From: Amaricoccus sp.
GTDB lineage: Bacteria; Pseudomonadota; Alphaproteobacteria; Rhodobacterales; Rhodobacteraceae
Assembly (NCBI RefSeq): GCF_017993425.1
Contig: NZ_JAGOMQ010000039.1
Coordinates: 1-33,832, forward strand
DNA length: 33,832 bases
Reading direction: 5' to 3'
Shown: positions 1-8,712 of the stretch, piece after piece
How positions within the stretch are numbered: the stretch's first letter is position 1
How the letters are laid out: every line of letters begins with the position of its first letter
Program-made: the position numbers and the translations under genes
Notes under the pieces: generated by a model
The model's database searches: none
Seen by the model: only the letters and a program-made list of their open reading frames with translations
What the model was told of the DNA's origin: nothing

Positions 1-1
1 C

Positions 2-121
<120 letters not shown>

Positions 122-138
122 CCGGCCGAGAGGCTGCC

Positions 139-173
139 CGCGGTCGGGGCTCCGTCCCGACCGCGTTTCGTTT
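139..173 (+). terminator. Intrinsic terminator or attenuator between tuf and rpsJ
   Basis: A 10-bp perfect GC-rich stem (CGCGGTCGGG at 139-148 pairing with CCCGACCGCG at 156-165, 7-nt loop) is followed by TTTCGTTT. It lies 18 nt after the tuf stop and about 28 nt before rpsJ. The T-tract is interrupted by CG, so read-through into the S10 genes is likely. No separate promoter is obvious between this hairpin and rpsJ, so it may set the ratio of tuf to S10 mRNA rather than act as a full stop. Confidence 0.75.
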
Positions 174-200
174 CACTGAAAGCCCAAGGGGGCGCCGAAA

Positions 201-509
<309 letters not shown>

Positions 510-520
510 GGGTCCGTGAG

Positions 521-1378
521 ATGCGTTCCGGAGTTATCGCAAAGAAGCTGGGGATGACCCGCCTCTTCATGGAGGACGGGCGGCAGGTTCCTGTCACCGT
601 CCTCCAGATGGAGAACGTGCAGGTCGTCGCGCAGCGCACCGGCGAGAGGGACGGCTACACCGCCGTTCAGCTCGGCGCGGGCGCGGCCAAGGCCAAGAAC
701 GTCACCGACCCGATGCGCGGCCACTTCGCCAAGGCGAACGTCGCGCCGAAGCGCAAGCTGGCCGAGTTCCGCGTGAGCCCCGACAACCTGATCGAGGTCG
801 GCGAGGAGATCACCGCGGACCACTACTTCGCGGGCCAGTTCGTGGATATCGCGGGGACGAGTACCGGCAAGGGCTTCGCCGGCGCGATGAAGCGGCACAA
901 TTTCGGCGGCCTGCGCGCCTCGCACGGCGTGTCGATCAGCCACCGCTCGCACGGCTCGGTCGGCCAGTGCCAGGACCCGGGCAAGATCTTCAAGGGCAAG
1001 AAGATGGCCGGTCACATGGGCGCGGTCCGCGTGACCACCCAGAACCTCCAGGTCGTGCGCACCGACAGCGAGCGCGGCCTGATCATGGTCAAGGGCGCCG
1101 TGCCCGGGACCAAGGGCGGCTGGGTCACCATCAAGGACGCGGTCAAGAAGGCCACGCCGGACAACGTTATCCGTCCGGCCGCGCTGCGGTCGGCGGCCGA
1201 GGAGGCGAAGCGCGTCGCCGAGGCTGCGGCCGCGGAAGCTGCGGCCGCCGAGGCCGAGGCGCAGCGGCTGGCGGCCGAGGCGGAGCAGGCGGCGATCCTC
1301 GCCGCCGAGGAAGAGGCGAAGAACGCGCCGCCGGCCGCCGACGACGCGGCCCCCGAGAGCGGGAGCGAGGAGAAATGA
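521..1378 (+). CDS. rplC: 50S ribosomal protein L3 with Ala/Glu-rich C-terminal tail
   Basis: A 285-residue L3 protein. The core, about residues 1-215, carries the L3 signature region: [17 protein letters not shown], then [26 protein letters not shown]3 folds part of 23S rRNA near the peptidyl transferase centre. Bacterial L3 is usually about 210 residues. Here roughly 65-70 extra residues follow, a charged low-complexity helix built of Ala and Glu ([20 protein letters not shown], then a Pro/Asp/Glu end). I recall such tails from Rhodobacterales. The gene lies 11 nt after rpsJ, and its TGA overlaps the ATG of rplD. Confidence 0.97.
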   Translation: MRSGVIAKKLGMTRLFMEDGRQVPVTVLQMENVQVVAQRTGERDGYTAVQLGAGAAKAKNVTDPMRGHFAKANVAPKRKLAEFRVSPDNLIEVGEEITADHYFAGQFVDIAGTSTGKGFAGAMKRHNFGGLRASHGVSISHRSHGSVGQCQDPGKIFKGKKMAGHMGAVRVTTQNLQVVRTDSERGLIMVKGAVPGTKGGWVTIKDAVKKATPDNVIRPAALRSAAEEAKRVAEAAAAEAAAAEAEAQRLAAEAEQAAILAAEEEAKNAPPAADDAAPESGSEEK

Positions 1379-1995
1379 AGACCCAGGTGATCAACCTCGA
1401 CGCCTCGACCTCGGGCGACATCGAGCTCGACGACGCGATCTTCGGGCTGGAGCCGCGCGCCGACATCCTGCACCGGGTGGTGCGCTGGCAGCTGGCGAAG
1501 CGCCAGGCCGGCACCCACTCGACGCTGGGCAAGTCGGAGGTCAGCTACTCGACCAAGAAGATCTACAAGCAGAAGGGCACCGGCGGCGCGCGGCACGGTT
1601 CGCGCAAGGCGCCGACCTTCCGCAAGGGCGGCACCTACAAGGGTCCGGTCCCGCGCAGCCATGCGCATGACCTGACCAAGAAGTTCCGCGTCCTCGGCCT
1701 GAAGCACGCGCTCTCGGCCAAGGCCGGCGCGGGCCAGATCGTGGTGCTCGAGACGGCGACGCTGACCGAGGGCAAGACCAAGGCGCTGGCCGCGGCGGTC
1801 AAGGGCCTCGGCTGGAAGCGGGCGCTGGTGATCGACGGCCCGCAGGTCGACGAGAACTTCGCCCGCGCGGCGCGCAACCTCGACGGCATCGACGTGCTGC
1901 CGAGCGTGGGCGCGAACGTCTACGACATCCTGAAGCGCGACACGCTGGTGCTCACCCGGGCCGGCGTCGAGGCGCTGGAGGCGCGACTGAAATGA
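1375..1995 (+). CDS. rplD: 50S ribosomal protein L4
   Basis: A 206-residue L4. L4 binds 23S rRNA and lines the nascent-peptide tunnel with an extended loop, visible here as [23 protein letters not shown]. In enterobacteria L4 also represses its own operon; nothing in this window shows whether that applies here. The ATG at 1375 overlaps the rplC stop (ATGA), with GGAGCGAGGAG just upstream as ribosome binding site, which fixes the start. A longer open frame reaches back to 967 but only shadows rplC. The end overlaps rplW in the same ATGA manner, so translation is probably coupled. Confidence 0.97.
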   Translation: MKTQVINLDASTSGDIELDDAIFGLEPRADILHRVVRWQLAKRQAGTHSTLGKSEVSYSTKKIYKQKGTGGARHGSRKAPTFRKGGTYKGPVPRSHAHDLTKKFRVLGLKHALSAKAGAGQIVVLETATLTEGKTKALAAAVKGLGWKRALVIDGPQVDENFARAARNLDGIDVLPSVGANVYDILKRDTLVLTRAGVEALEARLK

Positions 1996-2288
1996 GCATC
2001 AATCCCGAGCTCTACGACGTCATCCGCCGTCCGATCATCACCGAGAAGGCCACGCTCGCGTCGGAATCCGGCGCGGTCGTCTTCGAGGTGGCGATGGACG
2101 CCACCAAGCCCGAGATCAAGGAGGCGGTGGAGAAGCTCTTCAACGTCAAGGTCAAGGCGGTGAACACCACCGTGACCAAGGGCAAGGTGAAGCGCTTCCG
2201 CGGCCGTCCCGGCACGCGGAAGGACGTGAAGAAGGCCTATGTGACGCTCGCCGATGGGGCCACCATCGACGTGACCACCGGGCTCTGA
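1992..2288 (+). CDS. rplW: 50S ribosomal protein L23
   Basis: A 98-residue L23, typical length. It opens with [14 protein letters not shown] and carries the conserved RNA-binding core [19 protein letters not shown] with the later KKAYVTL strand. L23 sits at the exit of the peptide tunnel, where trigger factor and SRP dock. It overlaps rplD by four bases. Between its stop and rplB lie 57 nt with a small 6-bp hairpin (CGCCCC/GGGGCG, 2308-2322) and no T-tract. Confidence 0.97.
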   Translation: MSINPELYDVIRRPIITEKATLASESGAVVFEVAMDATKPEIKEAVEKLFNVKVKAVNTTVTKGKVKRFRGRPGTRKDVKKAYVTLADGATIDVTTGL

Positions 2289-2345
2289 GGCTAAGACTTT
2301 AACGAAGCGCCCCTCCGGGGCGACGAAAACGGAAGACAGCAAGTC

Positions 2346-3185
2346 ATGGCGTTGAAAACGTACAAGCCGACGACGCCGGGCCAGCGTGGGCTGGTTCTGA
2401 TCGACCGTTCCGAGCTGTGGAAGGGCCGTCCCGTCAAGTCCCTCACCGAGGGCCTGACATCCAAGGGCGGCCGCAACAACCTCGGGCGGATCACCATGCG
2501 CCGGCGCGGCGGCGGGGTGAAGCGGCTCTACCGCGTGGTGGATTTCCGGCGGGCGAAGCTCGACGTGCCGGCGAAGGTCATCCGGATCGAGTACGATCCG
2601 AACCGGACGGCGTTCATCGCGCTGATCGGCTACGCCGACGGCGAGCAGGCCTACATCCTCGCGCCGCAGCGGCTCGCCGCGGGCGACACGGTGGTGGCGA
2701 GCCAGAAGGCCGACATCAAGCCGGGCAACGCGATGCTCTTCACCTCGATGCCGATCGGGACGATCGTCCACAACGTCGAGATGAAGCCGGGCAAGGGCGG
2801 CCAGATCGCGCGGGCGGCTGGCACCTATGCCCAGTTCGTAGGGCGCGACGGCGGCTATGCGCAGATCCGCCTCTCCTCCGGCGAGCTCCGGCTGGTGCGC
2901 CAGGAATGCATGGCGACGGTCGGCGCGGTGTCGAACCCCGACAACTCGAACCAGAACTTCGGCAAGGCCGGGCGCATGCGGCTCCTCGGCTACCGGCCGA
3001 AGGTGCGCGGCGTGGTGATGAACCCGATCGACCACCCGCATGGCGGCGGCGAGGGCCGCACCTCGGGCGGCCGGCACCCGGTCACGCCCTGGGGCAAGCC
3101 GACCAAGGGGGCGCGCACGCGGAAGAACAAGGAGACCTCCAAGTTCATCCTGCGCTCGCGTCACCAGAAGAAGAACAAGAAGTAA
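2346..3185 (+). CDS. rplB: 50S ribosomal protein L2
   Basis: A 279-residue L2, full length for the family (about 275). It shows the N-terminal [14 protein letters not shown], a middle OB/SH3-type region, and the hallmark C-terminal stretch [21 protein letters not shown] with the conserved histidine of HPHGGGEG. L2 is needed for subunit joining and peptidyl transferase activity. The gene follows rplW after a 57-nt gap and precedes rpsS by 12 nt. The start is chosen from the conserved N-terminus, which is preceded by GGAAGACAGCAAGTC. Confidence 0.98.
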   Translation: MALKTYKPTTPGQRGLVLIDRSELWKGRPVKSLTEGLTSKGGRNNLGRITMRRRGGGVKRLYRVVDFRRAKLDVPAKVIRIEYDPNRTAFIALIGYADGEQAYILAPQRLAAGDTVVASQKADIKPGNAMLFTSMPIGTIVHNVEMKPGKGGQIARAAGTYAQFVGRDGGYAQIRLSSGELRLVRQECMATVGAVSNPDNSNQNFGKAGRMRLLGYRPKVRGVVMNPIDHPHGGGEGRTSGGRHPVTPWGKPTKGARTRKNKETSKFILRSRHQKKNKK

Positions 3186-3197
3186 GGAGCCCGGCAT

Positions 3198-3476
3198 ATG
3201 GCACGTTCGGTCTGGAAGGGCCCCTTCGTCGATGCTTACGTCCTGAAGAAGGCGGAGCGCTCGCGCGAGTCGGGCCGCAACGAGGTCATCAAGATCTGGT
3301 CGCGGCGCTCGACGATCCTGCCGCAGTTCGTCGGCCTGACATTCGGCGTCTACAACGGCAAGAAGCACATCCCGGTCTCGGTCTCCGAGGACATGATCGG
3401 GCAGAAATTCGGCGAGTACTCGCCCACCCGCACCTTCTACGGGCATGCGGCTGACAAGAAAGCGAAGCGGAAGTAA
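3198..3476 (+). CDS. rpsS: 30S ribosomal protein S19
   Basis: A 92-residue S19 of normal size. It opens with [12 protein letters not shown] and contains [13 protein letters not shown] and the C-terminal GEYSPTRTF...H, all classic for the family. S19 forms a complex with S13 in the 30S head. A good ribosome binding site (AAGGAG) lies a few bases upstream in the 12-nt gap after rplB. rplV begins 3 nt after its stop. Confidence 0.98.
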   Translation: MARSVWKGPFVDAYVLKKAERSRESGRNEVIKIWSRRSTILPQFVGLTFGVYNGKKHIPVSVSEDMIGQKFGEYSPTRTFYGHAADKKAKRK

Positions 3477-3479
3477 GCC

Positions 3480-3863
3480 ATGGGCAAGGAAAAGAATCCC
3501 CGCCGCGTGGCGGACAACGAGGCCATGGCGGTCAGCACCATGCTGCGCGTCAGCCCGCAGAAGCTCAACCTCGTCGCCGCGATGATCCGCAACAAGCCGG
3601 TCGACAAGGCGCTGGCGGATCTGACCTTCTCGAAGAAGCGCATCAGCGACGACGTGAAGAAGACGCTGCAGTCGGCGATCGCCAACGCCGAGAACAACCA
3701 CGGGCTCGACGTCGACGAGCTGGTCGTGGCCGAGGCCTATGTCGGCAAGAACATGCTGCTGAAGCGCGGCCGTCCGCGCGCCCGCGGCCGGTTCGGGCGC
3801 GTCGTGAAGGCGTTCAGCCAGGTCACGATCAAGGTGCGGCAGGTGAGCGAGGAGACCGCGTAA
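3480..3863 (+). CDS. rplV: 50S ribosomal protein L22
   Basis: A 127-residue L22. The family features are visible: [24 protein letters not shown] at the N-terminus, [19 protein letters not shown] in the middle, and the tunnel-lining beta-hairpin and C-terminus ([15 protein letters not shown]). L22 contacts all 23S domains and reaches into the exit tunnel near the macrolide site. Its TAA stop shares one base with the ATG of rpsC (TAATG), which implies coupled translation. Confidence 0.97.
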   Translation: MGKEKNPRRVADNEAMAVSTMLRVSPQKLNLVAAMIRNKPVDKALADLTFSKKRISDDVKKTLQSAIANAENNHGLDVDELVVAEAYVGKNMLLKRGRPRARGRFGRVVKAFSQVTIKVRQVSEETA

Positions 3864-4576
3864 TGGGTCAGAAGATCAATCCGGTCGGTCTCCGGCTTCA
3901 GGTCAACCGCACCTGGGACAGCCGCTGGTTCGCCGACGGCAAGGACTACGGCAAGCTCTTGCACGAGGATCTGGCGATCCGCGACTTCGTCAAGAAGAAC
4001 GCGGCGCAGGCCGGCGTCAGCCGCGTGGTGATCGAGCGCCCGCACAAGAAGTGCCGGGTGACGATCCATGCCGCCCGTCCGGGCGTCATCATCGGCAAGA
4101 AGGGCGCCGACATCGAGGTGCTGCGCAAGAAGCTGGCGCAGTTCACGAAGTCGGAGCTGCACCTCAACATCGTCGAGGTCCGGAAGCCCGAGATCGACGC
4201 GGCGCTGGTCGCGGAGAACGTGGCCCAGCAGCTCGAGCGGCGGGTCAGCTTCCGCCGGGCGATGAAGCGGGCGGTGCAGAACGCCATGCGCATGGGCGCG
4301 CTCGGGATCCGGATCAACGTGGCCGGCCGCCTCGGCGGCGCGGAGATCGCGCGGACGGAGTGGTATCGCGAGGGCCGGGTGCCGCTGCACACGCTGCGGG
4401 CGGACATCGACTATGCGCTGGCGGAGGCGAAGACCGCCTACGGGATCATCGGGATCAAGGTCTGGATCTTCAAGGGCGAGATCCTCGAGCACGATCCGCA
4501 GGCCCGCGACCGGCGCCAGTCCGAGCTGCAGGAAGGCGGGGGCATGCGCCCGCAGCGCTCGCGCGAGCGGGCCTGA
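3863..4576 (+). CDS. rpsC: 30S ribosomal protein S3
   Basis: A 237-residue S3. It starts [12 protein letters not shown], has a KH domain around residues 40-110 with the [12 protein letters not shown] loop, and the conserved C-terminal domain [30 protein letters not shown] followed by [16 protein letters not shown]3 lies at the mRNA entry site of the 30S subunit. A short charged tail (DRRQSELQ... ending RSRERA) follows. It overlaps rplV by one base and precedes rplP by 20 nt. Confidence 0.98.
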   Translation: MGQKINPVGLRLQVNRTWDSRWFADGKDYGKLLHEDLAIRDFVKKNAAQAGVSRVVIERPHKKCRVTIHAARPGVIIGKKGADIEVLRKKLAQFTKSELHLNIVEVRKPEIDAALVAENVAQQLERRVSFRRAMKRAVQNAMRMGALGIRINVAGRLGGAEIARTEWYREGRVPLHTLRADIDYALAEAKTAYGIIGIKVWIFKGEILEHDPQARDRRQSELQEGGGMRPQRSRERA

Positions 4577-4596
4577 GCCGACAGGGGTAGAATGAC

Positions 4597-5010
4597 ATGC
4601 TTTCACCGAAGCGAACGAAGTTCCGCAAGCAGTTCAAGGGCCGCATCCATGGCGAGGCCAAGGGCGGCTCGGACCTGAACTTCGGCCATTACGGCCTCAA
4701 GGCGACCGAGCCCGACCGCATCACCGCCCGCCAGATCGAGGCGGCCCGCCGGGCGCTGACTCGCCACATGAAGCGCCAGGGCCGGGTCTGGATCCGGGTC
4801 TTCCCGGACGTGCCGGTGTCGAAGAAGCCGACCGAGGTCCGCATGGGCAAGGGCAAGGGCGCCGTCGAGTTCTGGGCGGCGAAGATCAAGCCGGGCCGGA
4901 TCATGTTCGAGATCGACGGCGTCGACGAGGAGGTGGCCAAGGAGGCCTTGCGCCTCGCCGCGATGAAGCTGCCGATCAAGTGCCGCTTCGTGGCCCGCGA
5001 GGACTGGTAA
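4597..5010 (+). CDS. rplP: 50S ribosomal protein L16
   Basis: A 137-residue L16, full length and ending in the conserved [14 protein letters not shown]. It opens [16 protein letters not shown] and contains [26 protein letters not shown], the region that meets the A- and P-site tRNAs. This is the last ribosomal gene before a strong terminator that starts 38 nt after the stop. In most bacteria rpmC (L29) and rpsQ (S17) follow directly; they do not here. Confidence 0.98.
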   Translation: MLSPKRTKFRKQFKGRIHGEAKGGSDLNFGHYGLKATEPDRITARQIEAARRALTRHMKRQGRVWIRVFPDVPVSKKPTEVRMGKGKGAVEFWAAKIKPGRIMFEIDGVDEEVAKEALRLAAMKLPIKCRFVAREDW

Positions 5011-5047
5011 GGGGACGGCGCCTCGGCGCCGGACGGCGAGGATCAGG

Positions 5048-5074
5048 AGGCCCCGGGAAACCGGGGCCTTTTTT
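5048..5074 (+). terminator. Strong intrinsic terminator ending the S10 gene run
   Basis: A 9-bp perfect stem (AGGCCCCGG 5048-5056 pairing with CCGGGGCCT 5061-5069) is capped by a GAAA tetraloop and followed by a run of six T (5069-5074). This is an ideal rho-independent terminator. Its position 38 nt after rplP shows that transcription of the ribosomal genes is meant to stop here. Confidence 0.93.
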
Positions 5075-5099
5075 CTTGCGCGGGGGCAACGGTTTCTTC

Positions 5100-5240
5100 A
5101 GTCGAGCCGGCTGGGTTCGTTCGTAGCATTGCGTTGAGGATGACGAGGAGCTGGCGTCCGGTCGCGATGAGGATGGTCTTTGGAGCTTTGCCCGCGCGGC
5201 GCGCATCCTCTCGCGCATCGCGATGAGCGCCGGGAAGCGA
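5100..5240 (-). pseudogene. IS110-family transposase remnant (C-terminal fragment, frameshifted)
   Basis: Read on the - strand, this stretch encodes RERMRAAR in one frame and then, after a one-base shift near 5190-5200, AGKAPKTILIATGRQLLVILNAMLR. That matches the C-terminal end of IS110/IS1111-type transposases, whose usual form is R-x-AAGK-x-K-x-ALIA-x-RKLL-x-ILNAMLR. Only about 45 residues survive, with no N-terminal DEDD catalytic domain, so it is a relic. The rest of 5240-5440 may be further decayed insertion DNA, but I do not recognise it. The relic lies directly behind the rplP terminator, at the border between ribosomal and accessory genes. Confidence 0.65.
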
Positions 5241-5445
5241 GAGGCGGTGCGCCTCGTGTGTCGCGACATCGGGCCCGAGACACGGAAGGTGCTCGCGGAG
5301 GGGCCTGATTACCGCGGCGCTGGTTCACCCGCTGGATCAGGCCTCGGACCAACTCATACAGACGATAGTCGACGCCACAGGCGAGCGGCAGAGCGGACTC
5401 ATCCTGCAACGAACAATTGGCTTTCACGCGGTGCTCCGGAGAACA

Positions 5446-5461
5446 TGTGACGTAAATCACA
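5446..5461. promoter_or_regulatory. Perfect CRP-type palindrome (TGTGA-N6-TCACA)
   Basis: TGTGACGTAAATCACA matches the E. coli CRP half-sites on both arms without mismatch. No gene start follows it on either strand within a normal distance: the genes to the right point towards it and end at 5629, and to the left lie only the transposase relic and the end of rplP. On the + strand a TATAAC hexamer follows at 5478-5483, about where a -10 box of an activator-dependent promoter could lie. Function unknown. Confidence 0.5.
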
Positions 5462-5569
5462 AGCCGGGCCACGCGCTTATAACTTTACGCACGAGGCCTC
5501 ATCTGACGGCGATCTCGACCTTGATGGTCTTGGCCGGATCTCGCCGGCTCGCACCGCCGTCCCGAAGCG

Positions 5570-5609
5570 CCAGAGGCGCCGATCGGTTTCCACCGATCGG
5601 CGCCCCTGG
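5570..5609 (-). terminator. Large hairpin after the amino acid transporter genes
   Basis: A 12-bp perfect stem (GGCGCCGATCGG 5575-5586 with CCGATCGGCGCC 5593-5604) extends to 16 bp plus one mismatch (CCAG/CTGG flanks, 5570-5609), with a 6-nt loop. It lies 20 nt after the stop of the substrate-binding-protein gene, read leftward. No T-run follows on either side, so it may terminate weakly or protect the 3' end of the mRNA. Confidence 0.6.
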
Positions 5610-5628
5610 CTGCGTCATCTATGGCATT

Positions 5629-6459
5629 TTACGGGATCGGGGTGAACTCGAGCTGGTCGAGGGGGACGACCTTGTCGGTGCGGGTCATCTTGAACTCGGT
5701 CTCCGGGCCGAGCCATTTGTTCCAGAGCTCGTTGATCTGGCCGGCCTCGTCCATGGCGAGGAGCGTCTCGTTGACCTTGGCGAGCAGCGCCGGCTCGCCC
5801 TGCTTCATGCCGATGCCGATCGGCTGGTAGACCATCGGCTCCTCGATCATCTTCAGGGGCACGCCCTTCGTCTGCGACTCGTTGACGAGCTTGGTGATCG
5901 TCATCGTGTTCGCCACCATGCCGCGCGCCTTGCCCTGCTGCACGGCCATGAAGGCCGAGCCGGTGTCCTGGAAGGTGAGCGGGTCGGACTCGTTGAGCTT
6001 GATCGCCATCTCGGAGGTCGAGCCCTTGGTCGAGGCGAGGCGCTTGCCGACGAAGTCGGCCTTGGCGCTGCCCGGATCGTCGGCCTTCACCGCCAGCATC
6101 TCCTTGGCGAGGTAGTAGGGGTCGGAGAACTGGATCTGCTCGGCGCGGCTGAGCGTGTAGGCAAGGTTGGCGATCGTCAGGTCGACGCCGCCGAGCTTCA
6201 CCTCGGGGACCCGGGCCTCGACCGAGAGCGGGTGGATGTCGGCGGCCACGCCCCAGCGCTCGGCGATCGCCTTGCACATGTCGACGTCGAAGCCGACCAT
6301 CTCGCGCGTCGCCGGGTCCGGCGCGGCGAACGGGTTCACGTCGGCGAAGGTGCCGCAACGGAGCACCTTGGCGGCCATGATGTCGTCGAGCTGGTCGGCG
6401 CGGGCCACGCCGGCGGCGCCGGCCGCGAGCACGGCGGCGAGAGCGAGGGTCTTCAGCAT
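5629..6459 (-). CDS. Polar amino acid ABC transporter, periplasmic binding protein
   Basis: A 276-residue family-3 solute-binding protein. Residues 1-22 form a signal peptide (MLKTLALAAVLAAGAAGVARA, cleavage before DQ). The mature part shows LRCGTFADVNPFAAPD, then MVGFDVDMCKAIAERWG, and later DLTIANLAYTLSRAEQIQFSDPYY, the typical ligand-pocket motifs of glutamate/glutamine/cystine-type binding proteins. It captures an amino acid in the periplasm and delivers it to the two permeases upstream. The ATG at 6459 follows AAGGGAGAT and begins the signal peptide; a longer open frame upstream is not credible. It is the last gene of its operon, 26 nt after the ATPase gene. The substrate cannot be read from sequence. 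Confidence 0.9.
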   Translation of the reverse strand: MLKTLALAAVLAAGAAGVARADQLDDIMAAKVLRCGTFADVNPFAAPDPATREMVGFDVDMCKAIAERWGVAADIHPLSVEARVPEVKLGGVDLTIANLAYTLSRAEQIQFSDPYYLAKEMLAVKADDPGSAKADFVGKRLASTKGSTSEMAIKLNESDPLTFQDTGSAFMAVQQGKARGMVANTMTITKLVNESQTKGVPLKMIEEPMVYQPIGIGMKQGEPALLAKVNETLLAMDEAGQINELWNKWLGPETEFKMTRTDKVVPLDQLEFTPIP

Positions 6460-6485
6460 GGGTGGATCTCCCTTGTTGGTTGGTT

Positions 6486-7247
6486 TCAGTGGCGGAGGTC
6501 GGACAGGAAGCGCTGCGCCCGCGGATGTTGCGGCGCGCGGAAGAAGGTCTCGGGGTCGGCCGTCTCGAGGATCTGCCCGGCGTCCATGAACCAGACACGG
6601 TCGGCGACGTCGCGGGCGAAGCCCATCTCGTGGGTGACGCACATCATCGTCATCCCCTCGGCGGCGAGACCCTTCATCACCGCCAGCACCTCGCCGACCA
6701 TCTCCGGGTCGAGCGCGCTCGTCGGCTCGTCGAAGAGCATCGCCGGCGGCTCCATGGCGAGCGCCCGGGCGATCGCGACGCGCTGCTGCTGGCCGCCCGA
6801 GAGCTGGCCTGGATAGGCGTCGGCCTTCTGGGCCAGGCCGACCCGGTCTAGGAGCGCCATCGCCTTCGCGCGGGCGACCTCGCGCTTCACGCCGCTGATC
6901 TTGACCGGCGAGAGCGTGACGTTCTCGAGCGTCGAGAGGTGCGGGAAGAGGTTGAAGCTCTGGAAGACGAAGCCGATGTGGCTGCGCAGCCGATTGAGCT
7001 CGCGCCGGCTCATGGCGGCATGCACGTCCTTGCCGTCGAAGAGGATCGACCCGGAGTTGATCTCCTCCAGCCGGTTGACGGTGCGGATCAGCGTCGACTT
7101 GCCGGAGCCCGACGGCCCGCAGACCACCACCACCTCGCCGCGCTTCACCTCGGCGTTGACGTCGGTCAGGGCTTGGTAGTCGCCGTACTTCTTGTTGACC
7201 TGTCGGAACTCGATCATGGGCGTCGCTCCCGTGGCGGTGGCGTTCAT
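6486..7247 (-). CDS. Polar amino acid ABC transporter, ATP-binding protein
   Basis: A 253-residue ATPase of the GlnQ/GltL type. Visible are Walker [10 protein letters not shown] (about 44-52), the Q-loop [11 protein letters not shown], the signature [15 protein letters not shown], Walker [15 protein letters not shown] and the switch histidine in VTHEMGFA. It powers import through the two permeases. The ATG at 7247 overlaps the stop of the preceding permease gene (ATGA); an internal ATG at 7217 (MIEFRQV) has GGGAG in front and is an alternative start giving 243 residues. No C-terminal regulatory domain is present. Confidence 0.92.
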   Translation of the reverse strand: MNATATGATPMIEFRQVNKKYGDYQALTDVNAEVKRGEVVVVCGPSGSGKSTLIRTVNRLEEINSGSILFDGKDVHAAMSRRELNRLRSHIGFVFQSFNLFPHLSTLENVTLSPVKISGVKREVARAKAMALLDRVGLAQKADAYPGQLSGGQQQRVAIARALAMEPPAMLFDEPTSALDPEMVGEVLAVMKGLAAEGMTMMCVTHEMGFARDVADRVWFMDAGQILETADPETFFRAPQHPRAQRFLSDLRH

Positions 7248-7999
7248 GGCTCGGCGGTCAGGGCGCGGACGCCCAGGCTCGGCGGCATCGGCGGCGCGCC
7301 CCGGCCGGCGCGCTTGTCGGAGATCCGGCGCTCCAGCCAGATCGCGGCGCGGGTCAGGCTCCAGCAGATGATGAAGTAGGTGATCGCGAGGATCGCGAAG
7401 ACCTGGAAGGGCTGGGTCAGCAGCTGGTTGTTGATCTGGTTCGCCGCGAAGGTGAGCTCTGGCACGTTGATGACGTAGCCGAGGGTGGTCTCCTTGATGG
7501 TCGAGACGAACTGGCTGAGGATGCTCGGGATCATGTTGTAGAGCGCCTGCGGCAGGATCACCCAGGCCATCGCCCCGAGATAGGAATGCCCGAGCGAGCG
7601 CGCCGCCTCCATCTGGCCGCGGCCGAGGGCGACGATGCCGCCGCGGATGATCTCGCTGAGGAAGCACGCCTCGTAGATGACGAGGGTGATGAGCATCGCC
7701 ACGAACCCCGGAACCCGGGCGCCGAAGAGGAGCGGCGTGGCGAAGTAGACCCAGAAGATCAGCATGAGCAGCGGCACGCCGCGGGCGAAGTAGACCAGCG
7801 CCGTCGACGGCCAGAACAGCAGCCGCCAGGGCGAGAGCCGGGCGAGCGCGACGAGGATGCCGACCGGGAAGGCGAGCAGGATCGACAGCACCGAGAGGAT
7901 GAGCGTGGCGGCGACGCCGCCGAGCGGGCCGTTCGGATACTGGCCGACGAGGAGCAGCAGCCAGTTGTCGCGGACGATGGCGATGATGTCGGCGATCAT
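7244..7999 (-). CDS. Polar amino acid ABC transporter permease (GltK/GlnP type)
   Basis: A 251-residue membrane protein of the HisM/GlnP permease family, with several hydrophobic segments (for example [24 protein letters not shown] and [13 protein letters not shown]). It contains the cytoplasmic EAA loop [23 protein letters not shown] that docks to the ATPase. A hydrophilic tail follows residue 225. Together with the neighbouring permease it should form the channel. It starts 1 nt after the stop of the other permease gene and overlaps the ATPase gene at its end. Confidence 0.9.
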   Translation of the reverse strand: MIADIIAIVRDNWLLLLVGQYPNGPLGGVAATLILSVLSILLAFPVGILVALARLSPWRLLFWPSTALVYFARGVPLLMLIFWVYFATPLLFGARVPGFVAMLITLVIYEACFLSEIIRGGIVALGRGQMEAARSLGHSYLGAMAWVILPQALYNMIPSILSQFVSTIKETTLGYVINVPELTFAANQINNQLLTQPFQVFAILAITYFIICWSLTRAAIWLERRISDKRAGRGAPPMPPSLGVRALTAEP

Positions 8000-8000
8000 C

Positions 8001-8702
8001 TCAGCGCCCTCCCGCCCGGGCGGCGCGCACCTGCAGGAAGGCGCCGACGGCCATCAGGGCGAGCGAGATCGCGAGGTAGAGAACCGTCGCGATGGTGTAG
8101 GCCTCGAACACCCGGAAGCTCAGGCTTTGCACCTCCTGCACCGCGTGGGTGAGCTCGGAGACGCCGATCGCCATCGCGAGGCTCGAGTTCTTGAAGAGCG
8201 AGACAGTGTGGTTGATGAGCGCGGGCAGCGCGTTCCTGACGGCCTGCGGCATCATGACGTAGCGCATCGCAGAGATGTGGCCGTGGCCGAGCGCCTTCGC
8301 CGCCTCGGCCTGGCCGGCCGGGATCGAGCGCAGGCCCGAGCGCAGGTCCTCGGAGAAGTAGGCCGCCTGGCAGAGGCCGAGGGCGATGACCGCGAAGATC
8401 GTCTCGCCGTTGTTGTCGCTCAGCCAGTACTGCATCGCCGTCGGCAGCAGCGCGAAGATGCCGAAATACCAGAGCATGAGCTGCACCAGCGTCGGCACGT
8501 TGCGGTGGTAGGAGATGTAGGCCGTCACCACCGCGTTCGGCAGCCGGCCGGGCAGCTGGCGGATGACGAGGAGCGTGATCCCGAGGCTCATGGCGAGGAG
8601 CCACGAGCCGACGAAGACGACGAAGGTGAACCGGATGCCCTCGCGCAGCATCGCCGCGTAGTCGGCATTCCCGAGGACTTCCCAGAGGTCGAAGCCTTCC
8701 AT
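8001..8702 (-). CDS. Polar amino acid ABC transporter permease (GltJ type)
   Basis: A 233-residue permease of the same family as its neighbour. It shows GIRFTFVVFVGSWLLAMSLGITLLVI as first membrane segment, the EAA loop EAAKALGHGHISAMRYVMMPQAVRNALPALINH, and a last membrane segment near the C-terminus (TIATVLYLAISLALMAVGAFL). SDR, permease, permease, ATPase and binding protein are transcribed leftward with gaps of at most 26 nt, so they probably form one unit. Confidence 0.9.
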   Translation of the reverse strand: MEGFDLWEVLGNADYAAMLREGIRFTFVVFVGSWLLAMSLGITLLVIRQLPGRLPNAVVTAYISYHRNVPTLVQLMLWYFGIFALLPTAMQYWLSDNNGETIFAVIALGLCQAAYFSEDLRSGLRSIPAGQAEAAKALGHGHISAMRYVMMPQAVRNALPALINHTVSLFKNSSLAMAIGVSELTHAVQEVQSLSFRVFEAYTIATVLYLAISLALMAVGAFLQVRAARAGGR

Positions 8703-8712
8703 CGCCCCGGCC

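Noticed and set aside
1920-3701. Long - strand open frame of 593 codons across the ribosomal genes
   Set aside because: It lies opposite rplW-rplB-rpsS-rplV, has His/Arg/Leu-rich composition typical of an antisense frame in high-GC DNA, and shows no domain.
5223-5450. 75-codon + strand frame in the transposase relic region
   Set aside because: It overlaps frameshifted IS110-like sequence on the other strand and resembles no protein.
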